From the NCBI GenBank assembly GCA_004340125.1, contig SLUK01000010.1:62001-126000 (forward strand): a DNA stretch of 64,000 nucleotides, read 5' to 3'. The notes beneath the pieces are model-generated. The model worked only from the letters and a program-made list of their open reading frames with translations. It was not told the DNA's origin and ran no database searches. The position numbers and the translations under genes are program-made. Within the stretch, counting starts at the first letter, position 1. The number at the start of each line of letters is the position of its first letter. This document shows, one piece after another, positions 1 through 8,533 of this stretch. Source of the DNA: Harryflintia acetispora (GTDB lineage: Bacteria; Bacillota; Clostridia; Oscillospirales; Ruminococcaceae).

Positions 1-1
1 C

Positions 2-964
2 GGGTGCGCGCTGCCTCCCGGACAGGCCGTCAGCGGAGAGATCGACTTTTCCAGGCGGCTGGACCATATGCAGCAGCACACCGGGGAGCATATCGTCTCC
101 GGGATCGTCTACCGCCGGCTGGGGCTGCGAAACGTCGGCTTCCATCTCGGGCAGCGGGAGGTGACCCTGGACTTCGACGGGGAGATCGGGGAAAAGCTCC
201 TCGGCGAAATCGAGCTTGAAGCGAACGAGGCCGTCTGGAGGGACCTGCCCGTCACCGCCTCCTGGCCAAAGCCGGACGAGCTGCAAGACCTCGATTACCG
301 CAGCAAGAAGGAGCTCTGCGGCCCGGTGCGGATCGTCACCATCCCGGGGATCGACGTTTGTGCCTGCTGCGGCACCCACCTGCCCCGCACCGGGATGGTG
401 GGCGCCATCCGCCTCGCAGGCGGCCAGCGCTACAAGGGCGGCACCCGGGTGACCCTTTACGCCGGGGGCCGGGCGCTGCGCGACTATGGGGAAAAGGACC
501 GGACCGTCGCTTCCCTTTGCGCCCTGCTCTCCCAGAAAAGCGACGCGCTCGAGCCGGCCGTGCAGCGCCTGCTTTCGCAACAGCAGGAGGAAAAAGCGCG
601 GTGCGCCCTCTGGCAGGAGCGCTGCTTTAAGGATGAAGCCGACGCCCTTCCCGCGGGAGTGGGCACGGTCGTGGCGTTTTGGGAGGGGCTCTCGCCGGAC
701 GAGGTGCGCCGCTGCGCCCTCTCGCTCATGCAGCGCGCCGAAACGGTACTCGCCCTTTCAAGGGACGGGGACGCCTGGCGGTACGCCGCCTGCAGCGCGA
801 AGGAGGACATGCGCCCGCTCGCCAAGAGCCTCGGCGAAGCCTTCGGCGGCCGGGGCGGCGGCAAGCCCGAGCTGGTGCAGGGCTCGCTGCAGGGCGAATG
901 TGAGGCGCTGCGGGACTTTGCGCTGCGCCGGCTGCCGGGCGCTTATCTCTTGTCCCACATCTAA
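2..964 (+). CDS. Alanyl-tRNA editing protein (AlaX family), 5' end truncated
   Basis: This gene encodes a free-standing editing domain that hydrolyses mischarged aminoacyl-tRNAla (Ser or Gly on tRNAAla). The frame is open from the first bases of the window, so the N-terminus lies outside; residues before the Met at 68 (a GEIDFSRRLDH-like stretch) already match the family. The zinc-binding motifs are visible: HTGEH at about 77-91 and the CCGTH pair near 364-378. The C-terminal 150 residues resemble the DHHA1 region that follows the editing domain in the longer AlaX proteins. It ends 24 bases before the MscS gene on the same strand. Function is known for the family; the exact mischarged substrate is not visible here. 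Confidence 0.9.
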   Translation, partial: GCALPPGQAVSGEIDFSRRLDHMQQHTGEHIVSGIVYRRLGLRNVGFHLGQREVTLDFDGEIGEKLLGEIELEANEAVWRDLPVTASWPKPDELQDLDYRSKKELCGPVRIVTIPGIDVCACCGTHLPRTGMVGAIRLAGGQRYKGGTRVTLYAGGRALRDYGEKDRTVASLCALLSQKSDALEPAVQRLLSQQQEEKARCALWQERCFKDEADALPAGVGTVVAFWEGLSPDEVRRCALSLMQRAETVLALSRDGDAWRYAACSAKEDMRPLAKSLGEAFGGRGGGKPELVQGSLQGECEALRDFALRRLPGAYLLSHI

Positions 965-988
965 AACCGACCCGCTACGGAGGTACCC

Positions 989-2098
989 ATGAGCCTGATA
1001 ATCGATTGTCTCAAGAACTTTCTCCTCAGCAACCTCGGCCTGTTTTTGCAGCTGGCCGTCTGCGCGATGACCGCCGGGCTGACCCTGCTGCTCTACCGGC
1101 CTGTGACGCGCCTCCTTTTTAGGCTGCTGCGCGGCCTCTCGTCGCGCGCCAGGAGCTCTCTGCCCCAAAAGCTCTGCGAGGCGTTCGAGCGCCCGGCGGC
1201 CACCTTTTTGCTGCTGCTGGGGTTCTATCTCGCCGCCGTCAGCATTGCCTGGGGCGGCGAAAGCGCGATCCTCTCCTACCATACCTTCTGCCGCACCCTG
1301 CTGCGGGTGTCGATCATCGCCTGCGTCACCTGGGGGCTGGTGCGCCTGATCTCCCCGGACAACCTCAGCCTGAGCCTCGGCGGCGGGCGCACCGAGCGCA
1401 TGAGCAAGACCTTCTCCATCTTCTTCACCCGGATTCTGCGGATCGTGGCCGCCGCCTTCGGGGTGGTCATCATCATTGGGGAGCTGGGGTACAACGTCGG
1501 CGGGCTGATCACCGGGATCGGGCTGGGCGGCCTGACCATCGCCCTGGCGGCCCAGGACTGGGCCTCGAACCTCTTCGGCGGGATGGTGATCCTCTTGGAC
1601 AAGCCCTTCGAGGTGGACGACTGGATCCAGGTCGAAGGCTCCCTCGAGGGGGTGGTGGAGGACATCACCTTCCGCTCGACCCGGGTGCGCACCTTCGATA
1701 ATTCCCAGGTGGTGGTGCCCAATTCCCTGCTCGCCCAAAAACCGATCACCAACTGGTCGCGCATGGAGAAGCGCAAAATTTCCTTCGACCTGTCGCTGGC
1801 CTATTCCTCCCCGCCCGAAAAAATGAAAGAATGCGTCGCGCAGATCCGCGACCTGCTGCAGACCACCGAAGGGGTCAACCAGGACACCGTGTCGGTCACC
1901 TTCAACGAGTTTTCAGACAGCGCGCTGCTGCTGCGGGTCTACTACTTCACCGACCTGACCGGCTATGCCGACTATATGCGCTTCAAGGAGAAGATCAACT
2001 TCGCCATCATGGAGATCGTGGAGAAGCTGGAATTGCAATTCGCCTTCCCCACCCGCACCGTTTATCTTCAGTCCGAAGCGCCGCAGGAAAAGGAATAA
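989..2098 (+). CDS. MscS-family small-conductance mechanosensitive channel
   Basis: A 369-residue membrane channel expected to open on hypo-osmotic stress and release small solutes. Hydrophobic segments lie at about residues 10-35, 65-90 and 100-120. The pore-lining helix region follows, with the Gly/Ala-rich stretch GGLITGIGLGGLTIALAAQD at about 171-190. Next comes the typical beta-domain sequence (LFGGMVILLDKPFEVDDWIQ) and a soluble alpha/beta C-terminal vestibule. The start at 989 is preceded by GGAGG at 978. The gene is followed immediately by a strong hairpin shared with the convergent dehydrogenase gene. Length and domain order are normal for the family. Confidence 0.93.
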   Translation: MSLIIDCLKNFLLSNLGLFLQLAVCAMTAGLTLLLYRPVTRLLFRLLRGLSSRARSSLPQKLCEAFERPAATFLLLLGFYLAAVSIAWGGESAILSYHTFCRTLLRVSIIACVTWGLVRLISPDNLSLSLGGGRTERMSKTFSIFFTRILRIVAAAFGVVIIIGELGYNVGGLITGIGLGGLTIALAAQDWASNLFGGMVILLDKPFEVDDWIQVEGSLEGVVEDITFRSTRVRTFDNSQVVVPNSLLAQKPITNWSRMEKRKISFDLSLAYSSPPEKMKECVAQIRDLLQTTEGVNQDTVSVTFNEFSDSALLLRVYYFTDLTGYADYMRFKEKINFAIMEIVEKLELQFAFPTRTVYLQSEAPQEKE

Positions 2099-2103
2099 CC
2101 AAA

Positions 2104-2139
2104 GGGGCTGGCGGGAAAATCCCCGCCAGCCCTTTTTAT
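2104..2139. terminator. Bidirectional intrinsic terminator
   Basis: A perfect GC-rich stem GGGCTGGCGGG / CCCGCCAGCCC with a short A/T loop and a following T-run sits between the convergent MscS and dehydrogenase genes. The dehydrogenase stop codon is at its right edge. Confidence 0.85.
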
Positions 2140-3104
2140 CATGCCTTTTGATTGACCACGTTCTGCGGCCGCCCCTCCAGAAAGCAGCGCAGGTTCTCCA
2201 CGCACACCCCGATCAGCCGCGCGCGGGTTTCCCGCGGGGTCCAGGCCACATGCGGCGTGACGACGCAGCGCGGGTGCCGCGCCAGGGGATTGTCCTCCTT
2301 CGGCGGCTCGCTGGAAAGGACGTCCAGCCCCGCGGCGTAGAGCTTGCCGCTGTCGAGTGCCGCGGCCACCGCCGCCTCGTTTAACACCGGCCCGCGGGAG
2401 GTGTTGAGCAGGACCGCCCCGTCCTTCATCCGGGCGAGCTCCCGCTCCCCGATCAGCCCGCGGGTCTCGCTCGTCAGCGGGCAGTGCACCGAAACGACGT
2501 CGCTGCGCTCGAGCAGGTCGTCGAGATCGCAAAAGTGCAGGTTCTCCCGCTCGAGCGAGCGGTCGGGATGGCGGCGGTAGCCGAGCACATCCATCCCGAA
2601 GGCGTTGGCCAGCTGCGCCACCCGATACCCGATGTCCCCCATCCCGACGATCCCCATCGTCTTGCCGCAAAGCTCGAACGAGCGGTGTTCCGCCACAAAG
2701 GGGTCGAGCGGGCTTCGCCAGTTCCCGGCGTGTACATGGGCGCTGAGAGTGCTCACCCCGCAGGCGATCTCGAGCAGCAGCGCGAAGGTCAGCTGCGCCA
2801 CCGCTTCGGTCGAATAGGCAGGCACGTTGCAGACCGTCACCCCAAATTCGCCGGCAGCTTCGAGATCAATCATGTTGTAGCCGGTGGCGGTGATCCCGAT
2901 AAAGCGCAGGTTCGGGCAGCGCGAGAGCACCTCGCGGTCGATCACCACCCGGTTTAGAAAGACGGCCTCGGCGTCCCCGATCCGCTCTGCCGCTTCCCCG
3001 CGCGCGGTGGCCGGGTAAGAAACCACCTCTCCAAACTGCCGCAGCGCCTCAAAATCCAGGTTTCCCCGGCAGACGAGATACTCGTCCAGAATTACGATTT
3101 TCAT
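2139..3104 (-). CDS. D-isomer-specific 2-hydroxyacid dehydrogenase
   Basis: A 321-residue NAD(P)-dependent oxidoreductase of the hydroxypyruvate reductase/glycerate dehydrogenase branch, converting 2-oxoacids and D-2-hydroxyacids. The Rossmann nucleotide-binding motif is GIVGMGDIG at about residues 151-159. The catalytic Arg lies in NTSRGPVLNE (about 233-242), the Glu in the GLDVLSSEPP segment, and the His in TPHVAWTPRE (about 284-293). Length is normal. It is a single gene transcribed toward MscS and divergent from the ABC operon. The substrate cannot be fixed from sequence alone. Confidence 0.9.
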   Translation of the reverse strand: MKIVILDEYLVCRGNLDFEALRQFGEVVSYPATARGEAAERIGDAEAVFLNRVVIDREVLSRCPNLRFIGITATGYNMIDLEAAGEFGVTVCNVPAYSTEAVAQLTFALLLEIACGVSTLSAHVHAGNWRSPLDPFVAEHRSFELCGKTMGIVGMGDIGYRVAQLANAFGMDVLGYRRHPDRSLERENLHFCDLDDLLERSDVVSVHCPLTSETRGLIGERELARMKDGAVLLNTSRGPVLNEAAVAAALDSGKLYAAGLDVLSSEPPKEDNPLARHPRCVVTPHVAWTPRETRARLIGVCVENLRCFLEGRPQNVVNQKA

Positions 3105-3193
3105 CTTGACACCCTTTCCCCTTGAATTCTTCCATTATATTCCTGCCACTAAAAATTTTCAAGCATTCTGGCGCCCCTTTCCCCCGCGCACTA

Positions 3194-3223
3194 TTGACAA
3201 GCGGGAGTGCCCCATGATAAGAT
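3194..3223 (+). promoter_or_regulatory. Sigma-A type promoter of the MacB-like ABC operon
   Basis: A consensus -35 TTGACA (3194-3199) is separated by 18 bases from TAAGAT (3218-3223). It lies about 125 bases upstream of the TTG start at 3349 and faces the three-gene export operon. Confidence 0.65.
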
Positions 3224-3224
3224 G

Positions 3225-3251
3225 AACTGTACTAATACATATAATACAGTT
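3225..3251. promoter_or_regulatory. Inverted repeat downstream of the ABC operon promoter
   Basis: Two 7-base arms, AACTGTA and TACAGTT, flank a 13-base AT-rich centre just after the proposed -10. The position suggests an operator. No regulator gene is adjacent, so the binding protein is unknown. Confidence 0.4.
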
Positions 3252-3348
3252 TTGTGAATGCCCTGTGAATTTTTCGTGATTGTTGCAGGAACTTTCCCTT
3301 TCTTCGACACGATATACGGGAAGCATTTTTTGGAAAGGAGGCGGACGG

Positions 3349-4227
3349 TTGGAGCAGCCCATCATCGCCGTAAAAAACCTGCGCAAGGTGTATAATCTCG
3401 GGAAGGAAAAAGTGGTCGCGCTCGACTGTATCAATCTCGAGATCCCGAAGGGGCAGATCTGCTGCATCCTCGGCACCTCGGGCTCGGGCAAGAGCACCTT
3501 CCTAAACCAGCTCGCGGGGCTCGAGAAGCCCACCAAGGGCGGGGTGTACATCAACGGGACCAACATATCGAAGCTCAGCGAGCGGCAGCTCGCCAAGTTC
3601 CGCCAAAAACACTTGGGCTTTATCTTCCAGTCCTATAACCTTCTCCCGGCGCTCACCGCGCTGGAGAACGTCTCGATGCCGCTGATGTTCCGCGGGGTCT
3701 CCAAACGAAAACGGGACAAGCGCGCCAAGGCTATGCTCGACGCGGTGGGCCTGAAAGGCCGGGTGCGCCACAAGCCCACCCAGATGTCGGGCGGCCAGCA
3801 GCAGCGCGTCGGGATCGCCCGCGCCTTCGTGACCAAGCCGGACCTCATCTTCGCCGACGAGCCGACCGGGAACCTGGACACCAAGACCACGGTCGAGGTC
3901 ATGCGGCTGATGGTGAAGATGGCGCACGAGAACAACGAGACGCTGGTACTGGTCACCCACGACAGCGAGCTGGCCCAGTTCACCGACCGGATCGTCACCC
4001 TGATCGACGGGAACATTGTCAGCGACCGGCTCAACGACGCGCACCCGGAGGACTATAACCCCTACGCCCAGGAGCAGGAGCTGGCGGGGGAGCATACGGC
4101 CCAGGAGCCGGCGGGGCTGCCGCAGCCGGACAATCCCGGGCCGACGGCCGGGGAGAGCCGGGAAGAACACGAGGATTTGCAGGCGGGGGCGCCTGATACC
4201 AATATTGCGGGGGAAGAAGAAAGATGA
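3349..4227 (+). CDS. ABC transporter ATP-binding protein (MacB/LolD-like)
   Basis: The 292-residue ATPase of a type VII (MacB-like) ABC system. Walker A is GTSGSGKST, the signature is MSGGQQQRVGIARA, and Walker B is LIFADEPTGNLD followed by the H-loop region VTHDSE. I chose TTG at 3349 because AAAGGAGG ends 7 bases upstream and the protein then begins at the usual point; a longer frame from 3280 has no family support. After the ATPase core there is an acidic, Pro/Gly-rich tail of about 60 residues that is unusual for LolD-type proteins. It overlaps the next gene by ATGA. Confidence 0.9.
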   Translation: MEQPIIAVKNLRKVYNLGKEKVVALDCINLEIPKGQICCILGTSGSGKSTFLNQLAGLEKPTKGGVYINGTNISKLSERQLAKFRQKHLGFIFQSYNLLPALTALENVSMPLMFRGVSKRKRDKRAKAMLDAVGLKGRVRHKPTQMSGGQQQRVGIARAFVTKPDLIFADEPTGNLDTKTTVEVMRLMVKMAHENNETLVLVTHDSELAQFTDRIVTLIDGNIVSDRLNDAHPEDYNPYAQEQELAGEHTAQEPAGLPQPDNPGPTAGESREEHEDLQAGAPDTNIAGEEER

Positions 4228-5783
4228 AACAGAAAACCAGAATGATCTTAAAACGTGTGCTGCCGCTGATTCTCGCCGTGGCGATGGTGCTGGGCGTTTT
4301 TTCGGGGCTGCTGGCCACCGTGGTGGGCGCGGCGGACAAGGACGTCAATGAAAACGTGCGCCCCGGCTATGTGGAGCTGCGGGACCTCTATTTGGTGGAG
4401 GACGAGGGGGACCGCGACGCGGCCTCCAACCCGAAATACGGCAACAGCTACTACGCCAGGCTGGAGCTTCGCATCACCCAGAAAGGCCGCGAGGCCGGTA
4501 TCAAGGTGGATGGCGACAATCCCAACTTCAAGGTGACGGCCGACAACGACTACGCCTACTTCGAGTCCAAGAACAGCAAGGATGATTTCAAGTTCTATGA
4601 GACCACCAACGCAAAGGACGACCGGCACGTCTTTTACCTGGGCGTGCGCCCGCACGAGGGGAACCGCACCTTCCGCGCCATGGTCAAATATGAGGACGAC
4701 AGCTATGACATCCTCTCGCGCAACCTGACCGAGCTGCCCTATTCAAGCAGCTACGACGACGATGACGATTCGGGCAGCGGAACCCGGCGCACCAGCACCA
4801 ACAGCAGCGATGACGACGACAAGGAGGTCGCCGAGGACACCATGACCCCGAAAATCCTCATCACCGACTACGAGGCGCCCGATTCGGTCCAGTACGGCGA
4901 GGAGTTCAAGGTCACCATCAAGTTCATGAACAACTCCAAGAAAAAGGCGATCGAGAACATGTCCATGACCATTACCCCGCCCGAGGGGGTGTCGATCGTC
5001 AACGGCACCAACAAGCGCCACTACATAACCATCCCGCAGCGGCAATCCACCACCGAAACCTTCCACTTCAAGGCGAGCAAGGACCTGAAGCTTGAGAGCA
5101 TCCCGATCGCGGTCAAGTTCGACGGGCAGTACAAGGTGGACGGCAAGTACAGCGGCGTGGTCGCCTCGGAGGAGACCATCTACGTCTCCTCCATCCCCAA
5201 GCCCGAGGAGGAGGACGAGGAGAAGCAGGGGCGCATCTCCCGCTTTGAAATCCTCAACATCACCCCGCCCGATTCCCTCTTCCCGAACGAGGACGGCTAC
5301 CTGACCGTCAAGGTGATCAACAAGGACCTGGTCTCGGACGCGGCCAACGTCCAGCTGACCATTTCGGGCAACGACCTTGTCAACAACGGCGCCACCGAGT
5401 ACCATGGTGCGCTGGCCCACTCCTCCCAGGCGGAGATCGAAATCCCGGTGCAGTTCGCACAGTCCGGCACCTTCACCTGTGAGGCGATCGTCACCTATGA
5501 GGACCGCGACGGCAAGAATGAGGACGGCACCGACCGGGTGCGGATCAACGATGTGAAAAAGGAGTTCACCGTCACCGTGCAGGAGCAGCCCGAGGAGCCC
5601 TCAATGGACGATTTCCCGCCCGACGTGACGGTCGGCGGCGAGATGGACGGCATGCAGCAGGGGCTAAGCCCTCTAATGATCGCCCTGATCGCCGTGGGCG
5701 GCGTGATAATCCTGATCGTGGTAATCCTCGTCGTGCGCCGGGTCCGCAAGAAGAAATCGGGAGACGACGATGAAGATATTTGA
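4224..5783 (+). CDS. Secreted, C-terminally membrane-anchored protein (S-layer/CARDB-like domains) of an ABC operon
   Basis: A 519-residue extracytoplasmic protein. It has an N-terminal signal segment (about residues 12-36, ending in GAA), a long ectodomain and a single C-terminal membrane helix (about 482-506) with a basic stop and acidic tail. The ectodomain holds at least two immunoglobulin-like repeats of the COG1361/CARDB type, recognised by patterns such as 'VTIKFMNNSKKKAIENMSMTI' and 'LTVKVINKDLVSDAANVQLTI'. Asp-rich clusters occur near residues 174-180 and 194-200. It lies between the ATPase and permease, overlapping both (ATGA; 14 bases), so it is probably an obligate extracellular partner of the transporter. 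Direct function is unknown. Confidence 0.75.
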   Translation: MKQKTRMILKRVLPLILAVAMVLGVFSGLLATVVGAADKDVNENVRPGYVELRDLYLVEDEGDRDAASNPKYGNSYYARLELRITQKGREAGIKVDGDNPNFKVTADNDYAYFESKNSKDDFKFYETTNAKDDRHVFYLGVRPHEGNRTFRAMVKYEDDSYDILSRNLTELPYSSSYDDDDDSGSGTRRTSTNSSDDDDKEVAEDTMTPKILITDYEAPDSVQYGEEFKVTIKFMNNSKKKAIENMSMTITPPEGVSIVNGTNKRHYITIPQRQSTTETFHFKASKDLKLESIPIAVKFDGQYKVDGKYSGVVASEETIYVSSIPKPEEEDEEKQGRISRFEILNITPPDSLFPNEDGYLTVKVINKDLVSDAANVQLTISGNDLVNNGATEYHGALAHSSQAEIEIPVQFAQSGTFTCEAIVTYEDRDGKNEDGTDRVRINDVKKEFTVTVQEQPEEPSMDDFPPDVTVGGEMDGMQQGLSPLMIALIAVGGVIILIVVILVVRRVRKKKSGDDDEDI

Positions 5784-7200
5784 TAAAATCTCGATGTGCA
5801 TGCGCAACCTCTGGCGGCGCAAGATGCGCACCGCGCTCACGGTATTCGGGGTGGTCATCGGCACCTGCGCCATCGTGGTGATGGTGTCGCTGGGCGTCGG
5901 GATGGACAAGGCGCAGACCGAGATGATCGAGGGGATGGGCAACCTGACCCTGATCCAGGTCTATCCCGACTACGGCATGAGCGAGGGGCCGGGCGGAGTG
6001 GTCAAGGAGCCGCCCAAGCTGAACGCCGAATCGGTCAAGAAGCTGCGTGCCATCCCGGGGGTGAAGGCGGCGACCGCCATGCAGTACCTCTGGGGCGACG
6101 AGGTGGTCTTCCAGGTGGACGAGCGCTACCGTTACCGAGGGCAGATCATCGGGATCGACATCGCCTCGATGCCGGCGCTGGGCTATGCCCTCGCCGACGG
6201 GCGCTTTCCCACCAAGTCGGAATACAAGGACGCGGTGATCATCGGGGCGAAGGTGCCCTACCAGTTTGTCGACACCAAGCGCAAGCGGGACAACCGGGTC
6301 TCCCCCTACCCCGACCAGTACGGACGGGTCAAGGACCCGTTCGTGGATTTCAGCAAGGACCGGCTCTACGCCAACATCGGCAAGCAGGACGACGACGATG
6401 ACCGCAGTGGACGGGAAAAGGTCCCCACCGGGAACGGCAGCTACCCGGTCAAGGTGGTGGGCACCCTCAGCGGCGACGACGAGGCCATGAACCGGGACTT
6501 CGACATGGAGTACGCCATCTATATGGACATCGACCGGGTCCAGGCGCTGCAGAAGGAATACAACAAGAAAAACAAGGTTCGCGGCCAGACCGACCAGGAA
6601 TACCAGCAGGTCTATGTGATGGCCGATTCCCTCGACTCGGTGGACGAGGTCCAGGACTCCATCAAGGCGCTGGGGTTCCAATACTGGTCGCTCTCCTCCC
6701 AGCGGGAGGAAATGCAGAAAAGTACCCAAACCATCCAGATGATCCTCGGGGGCCTGGCGGGCATCTCGCTTTTGGTGGCAGCGCTGGGGATCACCAACAC
6801 CATGATCATGTCCATCTATGAGCGCACCCGGGAGATCGGGATCATGAAGGTGCTCGGCTGCGAGGTCGGGAACATCCGCTCGATCTTTTTGATGGAGGCC
6901 GGGTGCATCGGGCTGCTCGGGGGCCTGGTCGGCGTCGGGATCAGCTATGCGATCTCATTCGGGCTCAACTTCATCATGAACAACGCCGCTATGAGCGGCG
7001 ACGGGAGCGGCATGGGCGGTATGATGGGCGGCATGCTCTACGGCTGGGACCAGGGCGGCATGACCCAATATTCGATTATCCCGCCCTGGCTGGTGGCGGG
7101 CGCGATGGTTTTCGCCATCTGCATCGGCCTCTTCTCCGGCTTCTACCCGGCCAACCGCGCGGTGAAGATCAGCGCGCTGGAGGCGATCAAGCATGAATAG
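5770..7200 (+). CDS. MacB-like ABC transporter permease (FtsX/MacB_PCD family)
   Basis: A 476-residue permease with an N-terminal membrane helix after RRKMRTALTVFGVVIG, a large extracytoplasmic MacB core domain (about residues 45-310) and three C-terminal membrane helices. The hallmark FtsX region TNTMIMSIYERTREIGIMK is at about 343-361. The core domain has an Asp-rich insert (QDDDDDRS, near 213). The last extracellular loop, between the final two helices, contains a Gly/Met-rich stretch (about residues 403-436) with about eight Met. It starts inside the preceding gene, so translation is probably coupled. MacB-type systems move peptides, antibiotics or lipoproteins, or transduce signals; the cargo here is unknown. 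Confidence 0.9.
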   Translation: MKIFDKISMCMRNLWRRKMRTALTVFGVVIGTCAIVVMVSLGVGMDKAQTEMIEGMGNLTLIQVYPDYGMSEGPGGVVKEPPKLNAESVKKLRAIPGVKAATAMQYLWGDEVVFQVDERYRYRGQIIGIDIASMPALGYALADGRFPTKSEYKDAVIIGAKVPYQFVDTKRKRDNRVSPYPDQYGRVKDPFVDFSKDRLYANIGKQDDDDDRSGREKVPTGNGSYPVKVVGTLSGDDEAMNRDFDMEYAIYMDIDRVQALQKEYNKKNKVRGQTDQEYQQVYVMADSLDSVDEVQDSIKALGFQYWSLSSQREEMQKSTQTIQMILGGLAGISLLVAALGITNTMIMSIYERTREIGIMKVLGCEVGNIRSIFLMEAGCIGLLGGLVGVGISYAISFGLNFIMNNAAMSGDGSGMGGMMGGMLYGWDQGGMTQYSIIPPWLVAGAMVFAICIGLFSGFYPANRAVKISALEAIKHE

Positions 7201-7286
7201 CGGCAGGCTGCCGCCCCCAATTCGCGCAGGCTCTGAAAAGCAGGCCGGCGGTGCGCGGCCCGCGCTGAAAATATTGATGTGCTCCG

Positions 7287-7559
7287 TCAGGGTTCTGGCG
7301 GAGCATTTCTTCTTATGGGCCAACCGCCGAAAAGCTCATTTGGATGGACGTGAAAATAATGACAATAACGAAATATATGCCCTGAATCGAACTCGTCCGC
7401 CTGCTCCCCCGCTTCCAGCCGTAAGAGGAGCGATTCTTCCATCCCCACGATATTTGCCATCTCTTTGACAGAGAGCCCCGCCTCCAGCCGGAGGAGTCTT
7501 ATATTGCAGAGGAGATTTTGCATGTATCTTTCGTTTTCTTCAGAAATTTTATTACTCAT
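7287..7559 (-). CDS. Small XRE-family helix-turn-helix regulator
   Basis: A 90-residue DNA-binding protein. The XRE-like HTH spans about residues 14-75 (LCNIRLLRLEAGLSVKEMAN ... ESLLLRLEAGEQ), followed by the conserved YFHVHPNELF end. A clear AAAGGAG lies 8 bases before the ATG. A 17-base palindrome 69 bases upstream is a plausible auto-operator. It stands alone between the convergent ABC export operon and an intergenic repeat array. Target genes are unknown. Confidence 0.8.
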   Translation of the reverse strand: MSNKISEENERYMQNLLCNIRLLRLEAGLSVKEMANIVGMEESLLLRLEAGEQADEFDSGHIFRYCHYFHVHPNELFGGWPIRRNAPPEP

Positions 7560-7627
7560 GTTAATTACTCCTTTGTTTTTCTGGCGCCGAAGTAATCATA
7601 TCACGACAAAACATAAATTGTGGAAAA

Positions 7628-7644
7628 TAGGACTATATGTCCTA
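7628..7644. promoter_or_regulatory. Palindromic operator candidate upstream of the XRE gene
   Basis: The sequence TAGGACTATATGTCCTA has 6-base arms (TAGGAC/GTCCTA) around an AT centre. It sits in the upstream region of the small XRE gene, as expected for an autoregulatory HTH dimer site. Confidence 0.5.
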
Positions 7645-7744
7645 AAAAACATGCACAAGCTATCAAGGGTTTATTTAAGCAAACTGCCTATATGCCCAAA
7701 CGGAGTGAATGCTTTTACGGACGGCAATGGTCCCATGCCCGATG

Positions 7745-8200
7745 AGCAACCTTTAACCCCCTTCGCGGGAAAAGGCCCCCGAAGGGGGTGCAATCGTTAT
7801 TGCCATCAGTTGCCTTCGCGGGCTTCGCATTATATGGCGAGTGTAAAACGTATATAGTCCGCGCGTGGTCGCGCGCGAGAGGGAACATAAAAAGAGGGGG
7901 ATACTTCCCCCTCTTTTTCGTCTTTTCCGTCCTCTTTTCCACGTGGAAAAGAGGACTCGTCGGGCGTGGGGCCATTGCCTCCTTCGGAGGCATTCACCCC
8001 GCAAACTCACCACCGGTCTGGGACCAGGGGAAAGGCGGGGCACTCTGCCCCGCAAGAAGATGGCGGCCCGCCGCCATGGGGAAACCCCTTGATAGGGTTT
8101 CCCCATGCAAAAACCTTCCACTGGAAGCTTTTTGCTCCCCTTCCTGATCCGAAGGGGGATTCCGTCAAGACGAGTGTCAGCTAACCGGAAAAGGTCGCGG
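7745..8200 (-). repeat. Hairpin-rich dispersed repeat, copy 1 (related to 54180-54690)
   Basis: This gene-free stretch consists of back-to-back hairpins, for example GTCCTCTTTTCCACGTGG-type and AGGGGGATA/TATCCCC-type stems near 7897-7950, and the 'GGGGAAACC...GGTTTCCCC' stem near 8078-8105. Read on the minus strand, it matches 54180-54690 block by block. Shared linkers include CGCGACCACGCGCGGACTAT, ACTGATGGCAA, GACGGAATCC and TTCGGATCAGGAAGGGGAG. The stem sequences between these linkers differ but remain self-complementary. Short open frames here are by-products of the repeats. Function is unknown; a structured RNA or mobile hairpin element is possible. Confidence 0.7.
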
Positions 8201-8202
8201 GC

Positions 8203-8367
8203 GCTGCCCGCACCCGCTCAAGGATCGAAGACCCTTGAGAATCCCAATACTTGAAAATTAAACCGAAAGGGGGTACACGGGGGAAAACGGCTCGTTTCCA
8301 GCCCGTGAGGCGCACACACGCGCCAGCGTGCGGCATTTTTGGTCGGGCGCCAAAAATGCGTGCGCCT
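8203..8367. repeat. 165-bp tandem direct repeat, unit 1
   Basis: This unit is almost identical to 8369-8533, with a period of 166 bases and only a few substitutions or one-base shifts. It contains a stem GCATTTTTGG/CCAAAAATGC inside an outer stem AGGCGCAC/GTGCGCCT, plus a CTCAAGG/CCTTGAG hairpin. It belongs to the same family as the minus-strand copy beside it and the copy at 54.4-54.6 kb. Confidence 0.85.
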
Positions 8368-8368
8368 A

Positions 8369-8533
8369 GCTGCCCGCACCCGCTCAAGGATCGAAGACCC
8401 TTGAGAATCCCAATACTTGAAAATTAAACCGAAAGGGGGTACACGGGGGGAAACGGTTCGTTTCCAGCCCGTGAGGCGCACACACGCGTCAGCGTGCGGC
8501 ATTTTTGGTCGGGCGCCAAAAATGCGTGCGCCT
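8369..8533. repeat. 165-bp tandem direct repeat, unit 2
   Basis: The second unit of the tandem repeat. Its right end abuts the stop codon of the permease gene, so the hairpin stack may also act as the 3' end of the transporter operon transcript. Confidence 0.85.

Noticed and set aside
5572..6729. A minus-strand frame of 385 codons opposite the MacB-like permease
   Set aside because: No start site or domain; mirror of the permease reading frame.
8181..8502. Two nearly identical short minus-strand frames
   Set aside because: They arise only because the 165-bp unit is duplicated; no ribosome binding site and no family match.
8203..8533. Possible CRISPR array
   Set aside because: Only two long units in tandem with no short repeats or spacers, and no cas genes nearby.
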